Notes under the pieces: model-generated
Databases searched by the model: none
Told to the model about the DNA's origin: nothing
What the model saw: the letters and a program-made list of their open reading frames with translations, nothing else
Part shown: positions 41,958-53,942 of the stretch, piece after piece
How positions within the stretch are numbered: the stretch's first letter is position 1
Layout: each line of letters begins with the position of its first letter
Program-made: the position numbers and the translations under genes
Assembly (NCBI RefSeq): GCF_048569485.1
Contig: NC_134359.1
Span: forward strand, 32,655,496 to 32,719,495
Length of the DNA stretch: 64,000 nucleotides
Origin: Anomaloglossus baeobatrachus
Lineage: Eukaryota; Chordata; Amphibia; Anura; Aromobatidae
Reading direction: 5' to 3'

Positions 41958-44900
41958 TTTTCTTCGGCGCTCCATTGGGAGACCCAGACGATTGGGGTGT
42001 ATAGCTACTGCCTCCGGAGGCCACACAAAGCATTACACTAAAAAGTGTAAGGCCCCTCCCCTTCTGGCTATACACCCCCAGTGGGATCACTGGCTCACCA
42101 GTTTTCTGCTTTGTGCGAAGGAGGTCAGACATCCACGCATAGCTCCACTGTTTAGTCAGCAGTAGCTGCTGACTATATCGGATGGAAGAAAAGAGGGCCC
42201 ATATAGGGCCCCCAGCATGCTCCCTTCTCACCCCGCTTGTGGTTTGTAAGGTTGAGGTACCTATTGCTGGTACGGCGGCTGGAGCCCACATGCTGTTTTC
42301 CTTCCACATCCCCCTGAGGGGCTCTGAGGAAGTGGGATCTTACCGGCCCCAAAGCCCTGAGGCCGGGCTCCATCCACAGACCCATTGAACCTGCTGGATA
42401 CGGAGCTGGGTACCGTTCAGGGACATGGCCCTGCACCATTCAGGTACTCTGTGTCCCCGTACACACAGGCACAGCACACTCCAGACTTGCTGGGTGTGCT
42501 AGTGCGCCGGGGACAGTAAAGGGTTACAGTCACTGCAGCCTAGCTGAGTGACTTTATGTATGGGGAACTACCGCGCCGGACGCTCCGGGAGCGGCGGCGC
42601 GGCTGGGACTTGTAGTGCGCCGGGGACTTAGCGCCGACCGCGCTTTTACGGCGGCGGCGCTTATAAATCCAGTCCCCGGCTTTTGCGGCCTAGCTCCGCT
42701 TCGTTCCCGCCCCCACCCTGTCAATCAGGGTAGGGGAGAGACGCTGTACAATCAGCAGCGCCGAGGGCTGGAGCCTTATTTACATGCTCCAGCCCTCTCA
42801 CTGGACACTGTGGGACGCCGGTTTCCCGCTCTGACTTGGGGGCACGCCCACGGCCCGCCCCTACTCACACGAGCTGGAGAGGACGCCGGCAGCCATTCCT
42901 GCAGTCCGAGCTGAGAGATCGGACTCTGGGCAACCAGGCACAGGACTAGGGCGACCACACACCCGCTTATAGGCGGGCGGTAAGCGGCACCTGAAGTGCT
43001 GACCCCACTAAATACCGCAGTTGTCCATTTGTATTTTTATGCTTACACTGCATAGGTCGCTATTTTTGGCTATATGCCCTCTTAGATGGCGACACATCAG
43101 CAGCAGGAAAGCAGGGGTGCTAAGGCACAGGCTTTCTATGCTGCTTGTATTGCATGTACTGAAGTGTTCATGTGTATTTATGCTTGTATGCTATACACTG
43201 CACTGTACGGTCGCTAGTCTGGGCTATTTTCGCCTAGAATGACTAGGCTACAGCAGCAGAAAAGCAGGGGTGCTGAGGCACAGGTTTTTTCTATGCTGCT
43301 TGTATTGCAGGGGTTGCAGTGTTCATTTGTACTTATGCTTGTATGCTATACATTGCACTGTATGGTCGATATTCTGGGCTATATTCCCCTAGATGGCTAG
43401 TCTACAGCAGCAGAAAAGCAGGGGTGCCAAGGCACAGGCTTTCTATGCTGCTTGTATTGCATGTGCTGCAGTGTTCATTTGTACTTTATGCTTGTATGTT
43501 ATACATTGCATTGTACGGTCGCCATTCTTGGCTCTATGTCCTAGATGGCTAGTCGGCAGCAGCATATAAGCAACACAGGCTTTCGATGCTGTTTTTACTG
43601 CAAGTGATACTGTTGCACGGCACTGAACCCCATTGTGTGCAATGCTCCCCTGGAGCACTTGGTCAGCCGGGGTCTCTACTAGACGTGGCCAAAGGAACCA
43701 CCTGTCAACCCTGTCCAAGGACAGGGATGGAGTTGCAATGGGATAGAGACTTGCAGTCCGGACAGGCCATGGGCAATCTGGATCATTGCTCCCTGGCCAC
43801 CCTCATTGGGAATAAAATCGGTGCTCCGGGGGGGGGGTCCCAGGAGGCTCTCTGTATGATGAGGCAGACGTAGCTCATCAGGACTTTGATCCTGACAACG
43901 CTCTCAATCCGGATACACCGGATGGTGACGCCATAAGGAATGATCCTATAGCGTCCATCAATGGAATGTTGGATCTTTCTCCCTCAGCTCCCCCAGCGGA
44001 GGAGTCAGCTTCACAGCAGGAGAAGTCCCATTTCAGTAGCTCAAACGTATATTGAGTATTTTTCTGGCCACGCTGACTTCAGAGAAGCAGTCCAGGAACA
44101 CCACGCTTACCAGATAAGCGTTTTCTCCAAACGTATTAAGGATACACGTTATCCTTTTCCCCCTGACGTGGTCAAGCGCGGGACCCAGGGTCCAAAGGTG
44201 GATTCTCCAATCTCCAGGCTTGCGGCTAGAGCTATAGTTGCAGTGGAGGGACTTCACTTAAAGATGCCAGACAGATGGACTCTGGTTGAAATCTGTCTAT
44301 GAGGCTATCGGCGTGTCGGTTGCTCCGGCATTTACAGCCGTATGGGCACCCTAAGCTTTTCAGCTGTTCTTGCACAGCTGGTCTTGAGCATATGTACATT
44401 TGTGCCGCAGGGGCGTCCGTAACCTCGCAATGTCTGCATTGCGACTTACCCTATTAATGCTGTCCTGGAAGGACAGTCGAGGTTTCGGTCCTTCCCAAGC
44501 TCGGGCAGGTCCCAATTGTCCTCGTCCAAAAGAGCTGAAAAGCCTCAGAGGGGCTCAGTTTCCGGGGGCTCAATCACGCCCAAGGAAGGCAGCCGGAGGA
44601 ACCGCTACCACGGCGGTCTCCTCATGACTCTCAGCTCTCTCATCTCTCCGCATCCGCGGTTGATAGCAGACTCGCTCGCCTTTGGCGACATTTGGCTGCC
44701 ACAGGTCACAGACCGGTGGGTGAGGGACATTGTGCCCACGTGCACAGGACAGGGTTCTGTTCTCGTCCTCCGACTCGATTCTTCAGAACGTCCCCACCTC
44801 CCCACCGAGCCGATGCTCTTCTGCAGGCAGAAGGAGTGGTAATCCCTGTTCCTCTTCAGGAACAAGACACGGTTTTCCTCCAATCTGGTTGTGGTGCCAA

Positions 44901-47900
44901 AAAAGGATGGCTCTTTCCGTTCCGTTCTGGACCTAAAACTGCTCAACAAGCACGTGGAGGCCAGGCGGTTCCGGATGAAACCCTCCGCTCCGTCATTGCC
45001 TCAATGTCTCAAGGATATTTCCTAGCATCAATAGACATCAAAGATGCTTATCTCCACGTGCCGATTGCTACAGAGCACCAATGTTTTCTACGTTTCGTGA
45101 TGGGAGACGACCATCTTCAGTTCATAGCTCTGCCATTCGGTCTGGCGACAGCCCCACGGGTGTTCACCAAGGTCATGGCGGCAGTGGTAGCAGTCTTGCA
45201 CTCACAGGGACACTCTGTGATCCCTTACTTGGACGATCTACTTGTCAAGGCACCCTCTCAAGAGGCATGCCAACTCAGCCTGAATGTTGCGCTGGAGACT
45301 CTCCAGACGTTCGGGTGGATCATCGACTTCTCAAAGTCAAACCTGTCACCGACCCAATCACTAACGTATCTTGGCATGGAGTTTCATACCCTCTCAGCGC
45401 TAGTGAAGCTTCCGCTGGACAAGCAGCGGTCACTACAGACTGGGGTGCAGACTCTCCGTCAAGGTCAGTCGCACTCCTTAAGACGCCTCATGCACTTCCT
45501 CGGGAAGATGGTGGCGGCAATGGAGGCGGTTCCGTTTGCGCAGTTTCATCTGCGTCCTCTTTATTGGGACATTCTCCGCCAATGGGACGGGAAGTCAACA
45601 TCCCTGAACAGGAAAGTATCCTTTTCACAGAAGGACTCTCTGCAATGGTGGCTTCTTCCCACCTCATTATCACAGGGAAGATCCTTCCTACCACCGTCTT
45701 GGGCGGTAGTCACGACAGACGCGAGTCGGTCAGGGTGGGGAGCAGTTTTTCTCCACCACAGGGCTCAGGGTACGTGGACTCAGCAGGAGTCCACCCTTCA
45801 GATCCATGTTCTGGAAATCAGAGCAGTGTATCTTGCCCTACTAGCCTTCCAGCAGTGGCTGGAAGGAAAGCAGATCCGAATTCAGTCGGACAACTCCACA
45901 GCGGTGGCATACATCAATCACCAAGGAGGGACACGCAGTCGGCAAGCCTTCCAGGAAGTCCGGCGGATTCTGATGTGGGTGGAAGCCACGGCCTCCACCG
46001 TATCCGCAGTTCACATCCCCGGCGTAGGAAACTGGGAAGCAGACTTCCTCAGCCGCCAGGGCATGGACGCAGGGGAACGGTCCCTTCACCCGGACGTGTT
46101 CAGGAAATCTGTAGCCGCTGGGGAAGGCCGGACGTCGACCTAATGGCGTCCAGGCACAACAACAAGGTCCCAACCTTCATAGCACGGTCTCGCGATCACA
46201 GAGCTCTGGCGGCAGACGCCTTAGTGCAAGATTGGTCGCAGTTCCGGCTCCCTTATGTGTTTCCACCTCTGGCACTCTTGCCCAGAGTGCTACGCAAGAT
46301 CAGATCCGACTGCAGCCGCGTCATACTCGTCGCCCCAGACTGGCCAAGGAGGGCGTGGTATCCGGATCTGTGGCATCTCACGGTCGGCCAACCGTCGGCA
46401 CTACTAGACCGACCAGACTTACTGTCCCAAGGGCCGTTTTTCCATCGGAATTCTGCGGCCCTGAACCTGACTGTGTGGCCATTGAGTCCTGGATCCTAGG
46501 GTCTTCAGGATTATCCCAAGGGGTCGTTGCCACCATGAGACAGGCTAGGAAGCCCACGTCCGCTAAGATCTACCACAGAACGTGGAGGATATTCTTATCC
46601 TGGTGCTCTGCTCAGGGAGTGTCTCCCTGGCCTTTTGCATTGCCTACCTTTCTTTCTTTCCTGCAATCTGGGTTAGAAAAAGGTTTGTCGCTCGGCTCCC
46701 TTAAAGGGCAAGTCTCGGCGCTATCCGTCTTTTTTTCAAAAGCGTCTAGCACGACTTCCTAAGGTGCGCACGTTCCTGCAGGGGGTTTGTCATATTGTAC
46801 CCCCGTACAAGCGGCCGTTAGATCCATGGGATCTGAACAGGGTACTAGTTGCCCTCCAGAAGCCGCCCTTCGAGCCTCTGAGGGAGGTTTCACTTTCTAG
46901 ACTATCACAGAAAGTGGCTTTTCTGGTAGCGATCACATCTCTTCGGAGAGTGTCTGAGCTAGCAGCGCTGTCATCCAAGGCTCCTTTCCTGGTCTTCCAC
47001 CAGGACAAGGTAGTGCTGCGTCCCATTCAGGAGTTTCTCCCGAAGGTGGTATCCTCTTTTCATCTTAATCAGGATATCTCTTTGCCTTCTTTTTGTCCTC
47101 ATGCAGTTCATCGGTATGAGAAGAATTTACATTTGTTAGATCTGGTGAGAGCACTCAGAATCTACATTTCCCGCACGGCGCCCCTGCGCCGCTCCGATGC
47201 ACTCTTTGTCCTTGTCGCTGGTAAGCGCAAAGGGTCGCAGGCTTCCAAAGCCACCCTGGCTCGATGGATCAAAGAACCAATTCTTGAAGCCTACCGTTCT
47301 GCTGGGCTTCCGGTTCCATCAGGGCTGAAGGCCCATTCTACCAGAGCCGTGGGTGCGTCCTGGGCATTGCGACACCAGGCTACGGCTCAACAGGTGTGCC
47401 AGGCAGCTACCTGGTCGAGTCTGCACACTTTCACCAAACATTATCAGGTGCATACCTATGCTTCGGCGGACGCCAGCCTAGGTAGAAGAGTCCTGCAGGC
47501 GGCAGTTGCCTCCCCGTAGGGGAGGGCTGTCTTCGCAGCTCTAACATGAGGTATTTCTTTACCCACCCAGGGACAGCTTTTGGACGTCCCAATCGTCTGG
47601 GTCTCCAAATGGAGCGCCGAAGAAGAAGGGAATTTTGTTACTTACCGTAAATTCCTTTTCTTCTAGCTCCTATTGGGAGACCCAGCACCCGCCCTGTTGT
47701 CCTTCGGGATTTTTGTTTTTTTTCGGGTACACATGTTGTTCATGTTGAACGGTTTTTCAGTTCTCCGATGTTACTCGGAGTGAATTTGTTTAACCAAGTT
47801 ATTGGCTTTCCTCCTTCTTGCTTTTGCACTAAAACTGGTGAGCCAGTGATCCCACTGGGGGTGTATAGCCAGAAGGGGAGGGGCCTTACACTTTTTAGTG

Positions 47901-48012
47901 TAATGCTTTGTGTGGCCTCCGGAGGCAGTAGCTATACACCCCAATCGTCTGGGTCTCCCAATAGGAGCTAGAAGAAAAGGAATTTACGGTAAGTAACAAA
48001 ATTCCCTTCTTT
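41958..48012 (+). mobile_element. DIRS-family retrotransposon, copy C, broken
   Basis: A fossil in MBD5 intron between coding exons 1 and 2, sense direction. Parts: left terminal repeat about 41958-42112, leader with a roughly 150-bp internal tandem repeat (about 43030-43600), gag-like region about 43600-44630, reverse transcriptase about 44800-45600, RNase H about 45700-46010, tyrosine recombinase about 46500-47519, internal complementary region 47590-47684, right terminal repeat about 47825-48012. Broken, on the order of ten breaks, mostly in the gag part. Older than copy B. Confidence 0.92.
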
Positions 48013-48214
48013 ATTATCACAGATTTTATTGAGTTCTCTATTTATGGATATGTTTTGCTTTTTTCAGTTGTTCCTCCTGTTCCTGTGATGTCACATTCCC
48101 TTCCTATAGAAAGCTACCATAACTGTGGTTTTGGGGTTTTTTTTTTTTAAGAAATGCATAGAAAATACATCAATAAAATGCATTAACAATTGTACATTGA
48201 AAATGAATTCCCCA
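48013..48214. other. Intron, nothing recognised
   Basis: Short AT-rich stretch. Confidence 0.4.
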
Positions 48215-48891
48215 TTAAAGCACACCAAGATTTTCCTATATAACCTAAAGCCACTATCATGCTGATTCAGTACATACCTTTAGTTGTGAGATCGAAATGT
48301 ATAGGTTTTGAAACACAAGCAAGTAAAGTTTGTAAAATAAGCAGCTGTTTGAATGGCAGCAGCTGCTGAACAGCTGATAGCTGGGGTGGGTATTCATAGT
48401 GATTCCCCCCCCCCCCCTATCTGTTATTTATGCTAATTCTATTATAGAATTGTTTTACTAACTGACTAGAAGGACCTGTGCTGACCTCATACCCATGTGA
48501 CCAGAAGGGGCAGGGCCTCAGCCAACAGGAAAATGTTGCTCCCTGGTATCAATTATGTTGGCTGAGGCCCTGCCCCTTGAGATCACATGGATATGACATC
48601 AGCACAGGTCCTTCTAGTCACTTAGCAAAACAATTCTATAATAGAATTGGCATAAATAACAGGGAGGACGGACAGGCTGGGGACGGGAATCACTATTAAA
48701 ATCTACCCCAGCTAATCGGCAGCTGCTGCCAATCAAAAAGCTGCTCATTTTACAAACTTTACTTTCTTGTGTTTCAAAACCTATACATCCGATCTCCACC
48801 ACTAAAGCTATGTATAGAATCAGCCTGATAGTGCCAGTATAGCACTGGCTTTAGGGTATATAGGAAAATCCTGGTGATTGGTGCACTTTAA
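48215..48891. mobile_element. Foldback MITE, TTAA-type, copy 3
   Basis: TTAA at both ends (48215-48218 and 48888-48891), arms with ttttcctatataacctaaag and its complement, and the inner motif gaaggacctgtgctgac shared with copy 2. Long inverted arms, no coding. Confidence 0.85.
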
Positions 48892-49084
48892 AGTCTATGG
48901 AGGGAACAAAAAGTATCTATAACACAAGCCATTAACATTCACATGATATGCGCAAACTCTCTTGCGTTGCTGCTCTGTTACACTGACTTGTTTTTTGTTT
49001 TTTTTTTCCTGTGTGCATTGACCCTAAAACAGTCATCTAGTTCAGAAAAACTTTTACAAAACTCTTAAAAATTGCTTAAAAGAA
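48892..49084. other. Intron, nothing recognised
   Basis: Short stretch between a MITE and an interspersed repeat. Confidence 0.35.
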
Positions 49085-49250
49085 CTGAAGTCCTCAGTGG
49101 TTGATACCTTTTTAATGGTAACTGAATAGATGGTAATAATAGCAGCTTTCCAGACTACTCAGGTCTCTTCTTCAGGCTCAATATAACACAAAATCTGAAG
49201 AGTCACATATTTATACACAACAGGACATAGAATGGGGCAGTAAATAAAAC
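49085..49250 (-). repeat. Interspersed repeat with hammerhead-like core
   Basis: Shares aactgaagtcctcagtggtt and gatacctttttaatgg with 62270-62330. On the minus strand it reads gcctgaagaagagacc, then a short hairpin (agac...gtct) and ggaaagc, which fits CUGANGA-stem-GAAA loosely. It is possibly the end of a Penelope-like or related retroelement. Family unproven. Confidence 0.4.
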
Positions 49251-50224
<974 letters not shown>

Positions 50225-51543
50225 TAATAATATAATATATAATACTATAATATATTAAAATATTATATAATAATATTTATTTTATATAGCGCTGTTAATT
50301 CCACAGCACTTTACATACAATGGCAACACTGTCCCCATTGGGGCTCACAATCTAGGTTCCCTATGAGTATGTTTTTTGGAGTGTGGGAGGAAACCTGAGT
50401 ACCCAGAAGAAACCCACGCAAACACGGGGAGAACATACAAACTCCTTGCAGATGATGTCCTTGGTGGGATTTGAACCCAGGACCTCAGAGCTGCAAGACT
50501 GCAGTGCTAACCACTGAGCCACTGCAAGACTGCAGTGCTAACCACTGAGCCACTGCAAGACTGCAGTGCTAACCACTGAGCCACTGCAAGACTGCAGTGC
50601 TAACCACTGAGCCACTGCAAGACTGCAGTGCTAACCACTGAGCCACTGCAAGACTGCAGTGCTAACCACTGAGCCACTGCAAGACTGCAGTGCTAACCAC
50701 TGAGCCACTGCAAGACTGCAGTGCTAACCACTGAGCCACTGCAAGACTGCAGTGCTAACCACTGAGCCACTGCAAGACTGCAGTGCTAACCACTGAGCCA
50801 CTGCAAGACTGCAGTGCTAACCACTGAGCCACTGCAAGACTGCAGTGCTAACCACTGAGCCACTGCAAGACTGCAGTGCTAACCACTGAGCCACTGCAAG
50901 ACTGCAGTGCTAACCACTGAGCCACTGCAAGACTGCAGTGCTAACCACTGAGCCACTGCAAGACTGCAGTGCTAACCACTGAGCCACTGCAAGACTGCAG
51001 TGCTAACCACTGAGCCACTGCAAGACTGCAGTGCTAACCACTGAGCCACTGCAAGACTGCAGTGCTAACCACTGAGCCACTGCAAGACTGCAGTGCTAAC
51101 CACTGAGCCACTGCAAGACTGCAGTGCTAACCACTGAGCCACTGCAAGACTGCAGTGCTAACCACTGAGCCACTGCAAGACTGCAGTGCTAACCACTGAG
51201 CCACTGCAAGACTGCAGTGCTAACCACTGAGCCACTGCAAGACTGCAGCGCTAACCACTGAGCCACTGCAAGACTGCAGCGCTAACCACTGAGCCACTGC
51301 AAGACTGCAGCGCTAACCACTGAGCCACTGCAAGACTGCAGCGCTAACCACTGAGCCACTGCAAGACTGCAGCGCTAACCACTGAGCCACTGCAAGACTG
51401 CAGCGCTAACCACTGAGCCACTGCAAGACTGCAGCGCTAACCACTGAGCCACTGCAAGACTGCAGCGCTAACCACTGAGCCACTGCAAGACTGCAGCGCT
51501 AACCACTGAGCCACTGCAAGACTGCAGCGCTAACCACTGAGCC
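50225..51543 (-). mobile_element. tRNA-derived SINE with a 34-copy head array
   Basis: Minus-strand copy of the SINE also seen at 27138. It has a (TAA)-like AT tail (50225-50285), body (ggaggaaacctgagtaccca on plus), B box (complement ggatttgaaccc), then the A-box segment repeated about 34 times. The usual 5' head beyond the A box is missing, the array ending directly in unrelated sequence. Confidence 0.9.
50491..51543 (-). repeat. 31-bp SINE-derived minisatellite, about 34 copies
   Basis: The unit on the plus strand is ctgcaagactgcagtgctaa plus ccactgagcca. The complement is the SINE A-box region. The first 24 copies read gcagtgct and the last 10 read gcagcgct, with almost no other variation. 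Confidence 0.97.
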
Positions 51544-52270
51544 TTGTTCTGTGTCTCATAGACTTACACTACAAAAGCAGCTACTGCTCCATAGACTAGA
51601 CACTGTGTCAGCCAGGAAAGCTGAAGAGCGGTGACGTGGTCCAGAAGAGGAACAGCAAAGCTGGGAACAGGGTGCTCCCGCAGTAACAGCCAGTGATGGT
51701 GCCAGAACCACCCCTTGCTGATTAACCCTCCAGATGCTGCAATTTGATAGTGATAGCAGCATTTAAGAAGTTGGGGGCGTGTGCTCCCTCTTTTCAGCCT
51801 CATCGGCATCCCTGTGATGAAATCACGGGGAGCCAATGGTTGTCAAGGCACCCAGAGGTAAAAAAAAAAAATGAGCACCTGGCGTGCCAGGTATGGTGGG
51901 CTATTAGACCCAGCCATAGGCATGGTCTAACAATCATTCTGTCAGTGCAACCTGACAGGTCTCATGTATTGCAATACATGTGCATTGCAATGTATGAAAC
52001 CAGTGATCAGAAAAATAAAATGTAATGTCCTATAGAGGGACTAGGTAAAAAAAAAAAAGGGAGGTGGAAAAATTGCAAAAATTATTTTGAAAACACAAAA
52101 AGAATAAAAAATATTACACCAATAAATAATCTAAAATCAAAAATAATCTAATAAAGTACATACACTTACTAGTGCCGCGTCCATATCTATACGATCTATA
52201 AAATTGTTACCACCCACTCGACATGTTAAATCGATGAATGGATCCTTGTCACAGTGCGCTAATTTTATGT
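51544..52270. other. MBD5 intron with MITE-like fragment
   Basis: The part at about 51735-51860 (gcagcatttaagaagttggg, gaaatcacggggagccaatg) looks like a common frog repeat. No ends matched. The rest is AT-rich. Confidence 0.4.
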
Positions 52271-52273
52271 TAA

Positions 52274-52673
52274 GGCTATGTGCCCACGGGACTCTGTACC
52301 CGTGGAAACCTGCGGATTTATCTGGATTTTCTAGATAAATCCGCAGGTTTTAGCAAGTACAGACACTCCCCATGTTATCCTATGGGACATGGATAGTGCT
52401 GTGTCCATGCTGTGGTATGTGCAGCTGCGGAACATGCTGTGGATGTCCCGCAGCCACATGTAACTGCATGTCAATTATTCCTGTGGAATTACCTGCGGAA
52501 ATCCCGCCCTCCACTATGGAGATGGAGGCTGGGACTTCCGCAGGAATGTCCGCAGGTTTACCGCAGCTATTTCGCTGGAATCCCGCAGCAATGGATAGCT
52601 GCGGATTCCGGGGAGCTGCTGCAGGAAACCTGCGGATATATCCACAGGTGCGAGCTCTCGTGGGCACATAGCC
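52274..52673. mobile_element. Harbinger-type MITE, TAA target
   Basis: Inverted ends ggctatgtgcccacg and cgtgggcacatagcc with TAA on both sides. The interior is repetitive in gcagctgcgg and cctgcggat motifs. Non-coding. Confidence 0.88.
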
Positions 52674-52696
52674 TAACACCGCACTGTGCATTAAGC

Positions 52697-53595
52697 GGAA
52701 TCTGTCAGCAGGTTTTTGCTATGTAATCTGAGCAGCATGATGTAGGGGTCAAGACCCTGATTCCAGTGATGTGTCACTTACTGAGCTGTGTGTTGCTATT
52801 TCAAGAAAAATCTGTGTTTTATCAGCAGGAGATTATCACTGCCTTTTAGTCCAATCACGCCCCTCAACCTTGATTAGAAGCTGTCTGACATTATACAGTG
52901 TATAGCAAAAACTGTAGAAAGAAAGCGCACATAGGGTTTTATCCGATAAAGATTAGGTGCATGGAATAGGACAGGTACTCACCTGCTTCAGTTGTGACAG
53001 GCACAATTCCTTGTCAGCACGAAGTGAATGAATACAAAGGTGGTCAGCCGCAGCCCCGATGATGCAACAGGATAGGAAATGGTTAAAAGAAATAGGGTTA
53101 AATGCTGCGCTGAAAACCACAAATCAAAGGTATATCGTGAATTCCTTTTTTTTTTATTTTCACAGGTCAACGCGTTTCAAAGGCATCTCCGCCTTCTTCA
53201 TCAGGACAAAAAACAGGATGCTGTTCCTTTCTGGCTTTTAGTCCTGATGAAGAAGGCTGAGATGCCTTTGAAACGCGTTGACCTGTGAAAATAAAAAAAA
53301 AAAAAAGGAATTCACGATATACCTTTTTGATTTGTGGTTTTTAGCGCAGCATTTAACCCGATTTCTTCTAACCATTTCCTATCCCATTATACAGTGTACA
53401 CTGCCAGTCGGCGGGGTTATACAAGGCTCAGCATTCTGAGCTCTGCTTGATCTGCAGCGGAGAAAACTGTGATTGTATCACAACTGCTGCACCCAGTAAG
53501 CAAAGTGATACATCCCTGGAATCAGGGTCTCTGTCAGAACATCATGCTGTTGTCGGATTACATAGCAAAAACCTGCTGATAGATTCCCTTTTGAG
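52697..53595. mobile_element. Foldback MITE containing a second palindrome
   Basis: Left end ggaatctgtcagcaggtttt and right end aaaacctgctgatagattcc are inverted. The arms share gctatgtaatc/gattacatagc and cagcatgatg/catcatgctg. Its centre is interrupted by the palindrome at 53071-53384. Confidence 0.82.
53071..53384. mobile_element. Near-perfect palindromic element, nested
   Basis: Arms of about 140 bases (gataggaaatggtta...tcctgatgaagaaggc) surround a roughly 35-base spacer. Each arm carries a ctgatga...gaaac motif on its outward strand (plus 53244-53273, minus 53204-53175). Non-coding. It would fold into one hairpin. Confidence 0.8.
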
Positions 53596-53942
53596 AGCTA
53601 TAAAACAAAAAAAAAGAAATAGCATAGCTGTGACTATAGAATTAAACTGAAGAGGGCGACAAAGGATCAGAGCAATATTATGTCCAAGTGTGGATATAGG
53701 GAAATCAACCTGTTCCATTTTGCAGAATTGCTTTATTTTAAAAAAATAAAATAGTCAATGCAATTTTTTGTGTTTTGCACCCTGGCTGGGACCCTGGAGT
53801 CTACCCCTGAGAATGGAGCAATGGCTGCACATTTATCTAGAGGACGGCCGCAGATAGGCGAGCGCTTGTTGCACTTAATGCCTTTCTTTGTATTATATAC
53901 ACCACAATATACTTTTTTATTTTATTTTTTTTTTTTCCCCAG
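53596..53942. other. MBD5 intron before coding exon 4
   Basis: Unique-looking. It ends in the long polypyrimidine acceptor tract (53911-53942). Confidence 0.5.

Noticed and set aside
50491-51543. CRISPR-like regular array
   Set aside because: Units are contiguous with no variable spacers, derive from a SINE and lie in a vertebrate intron.
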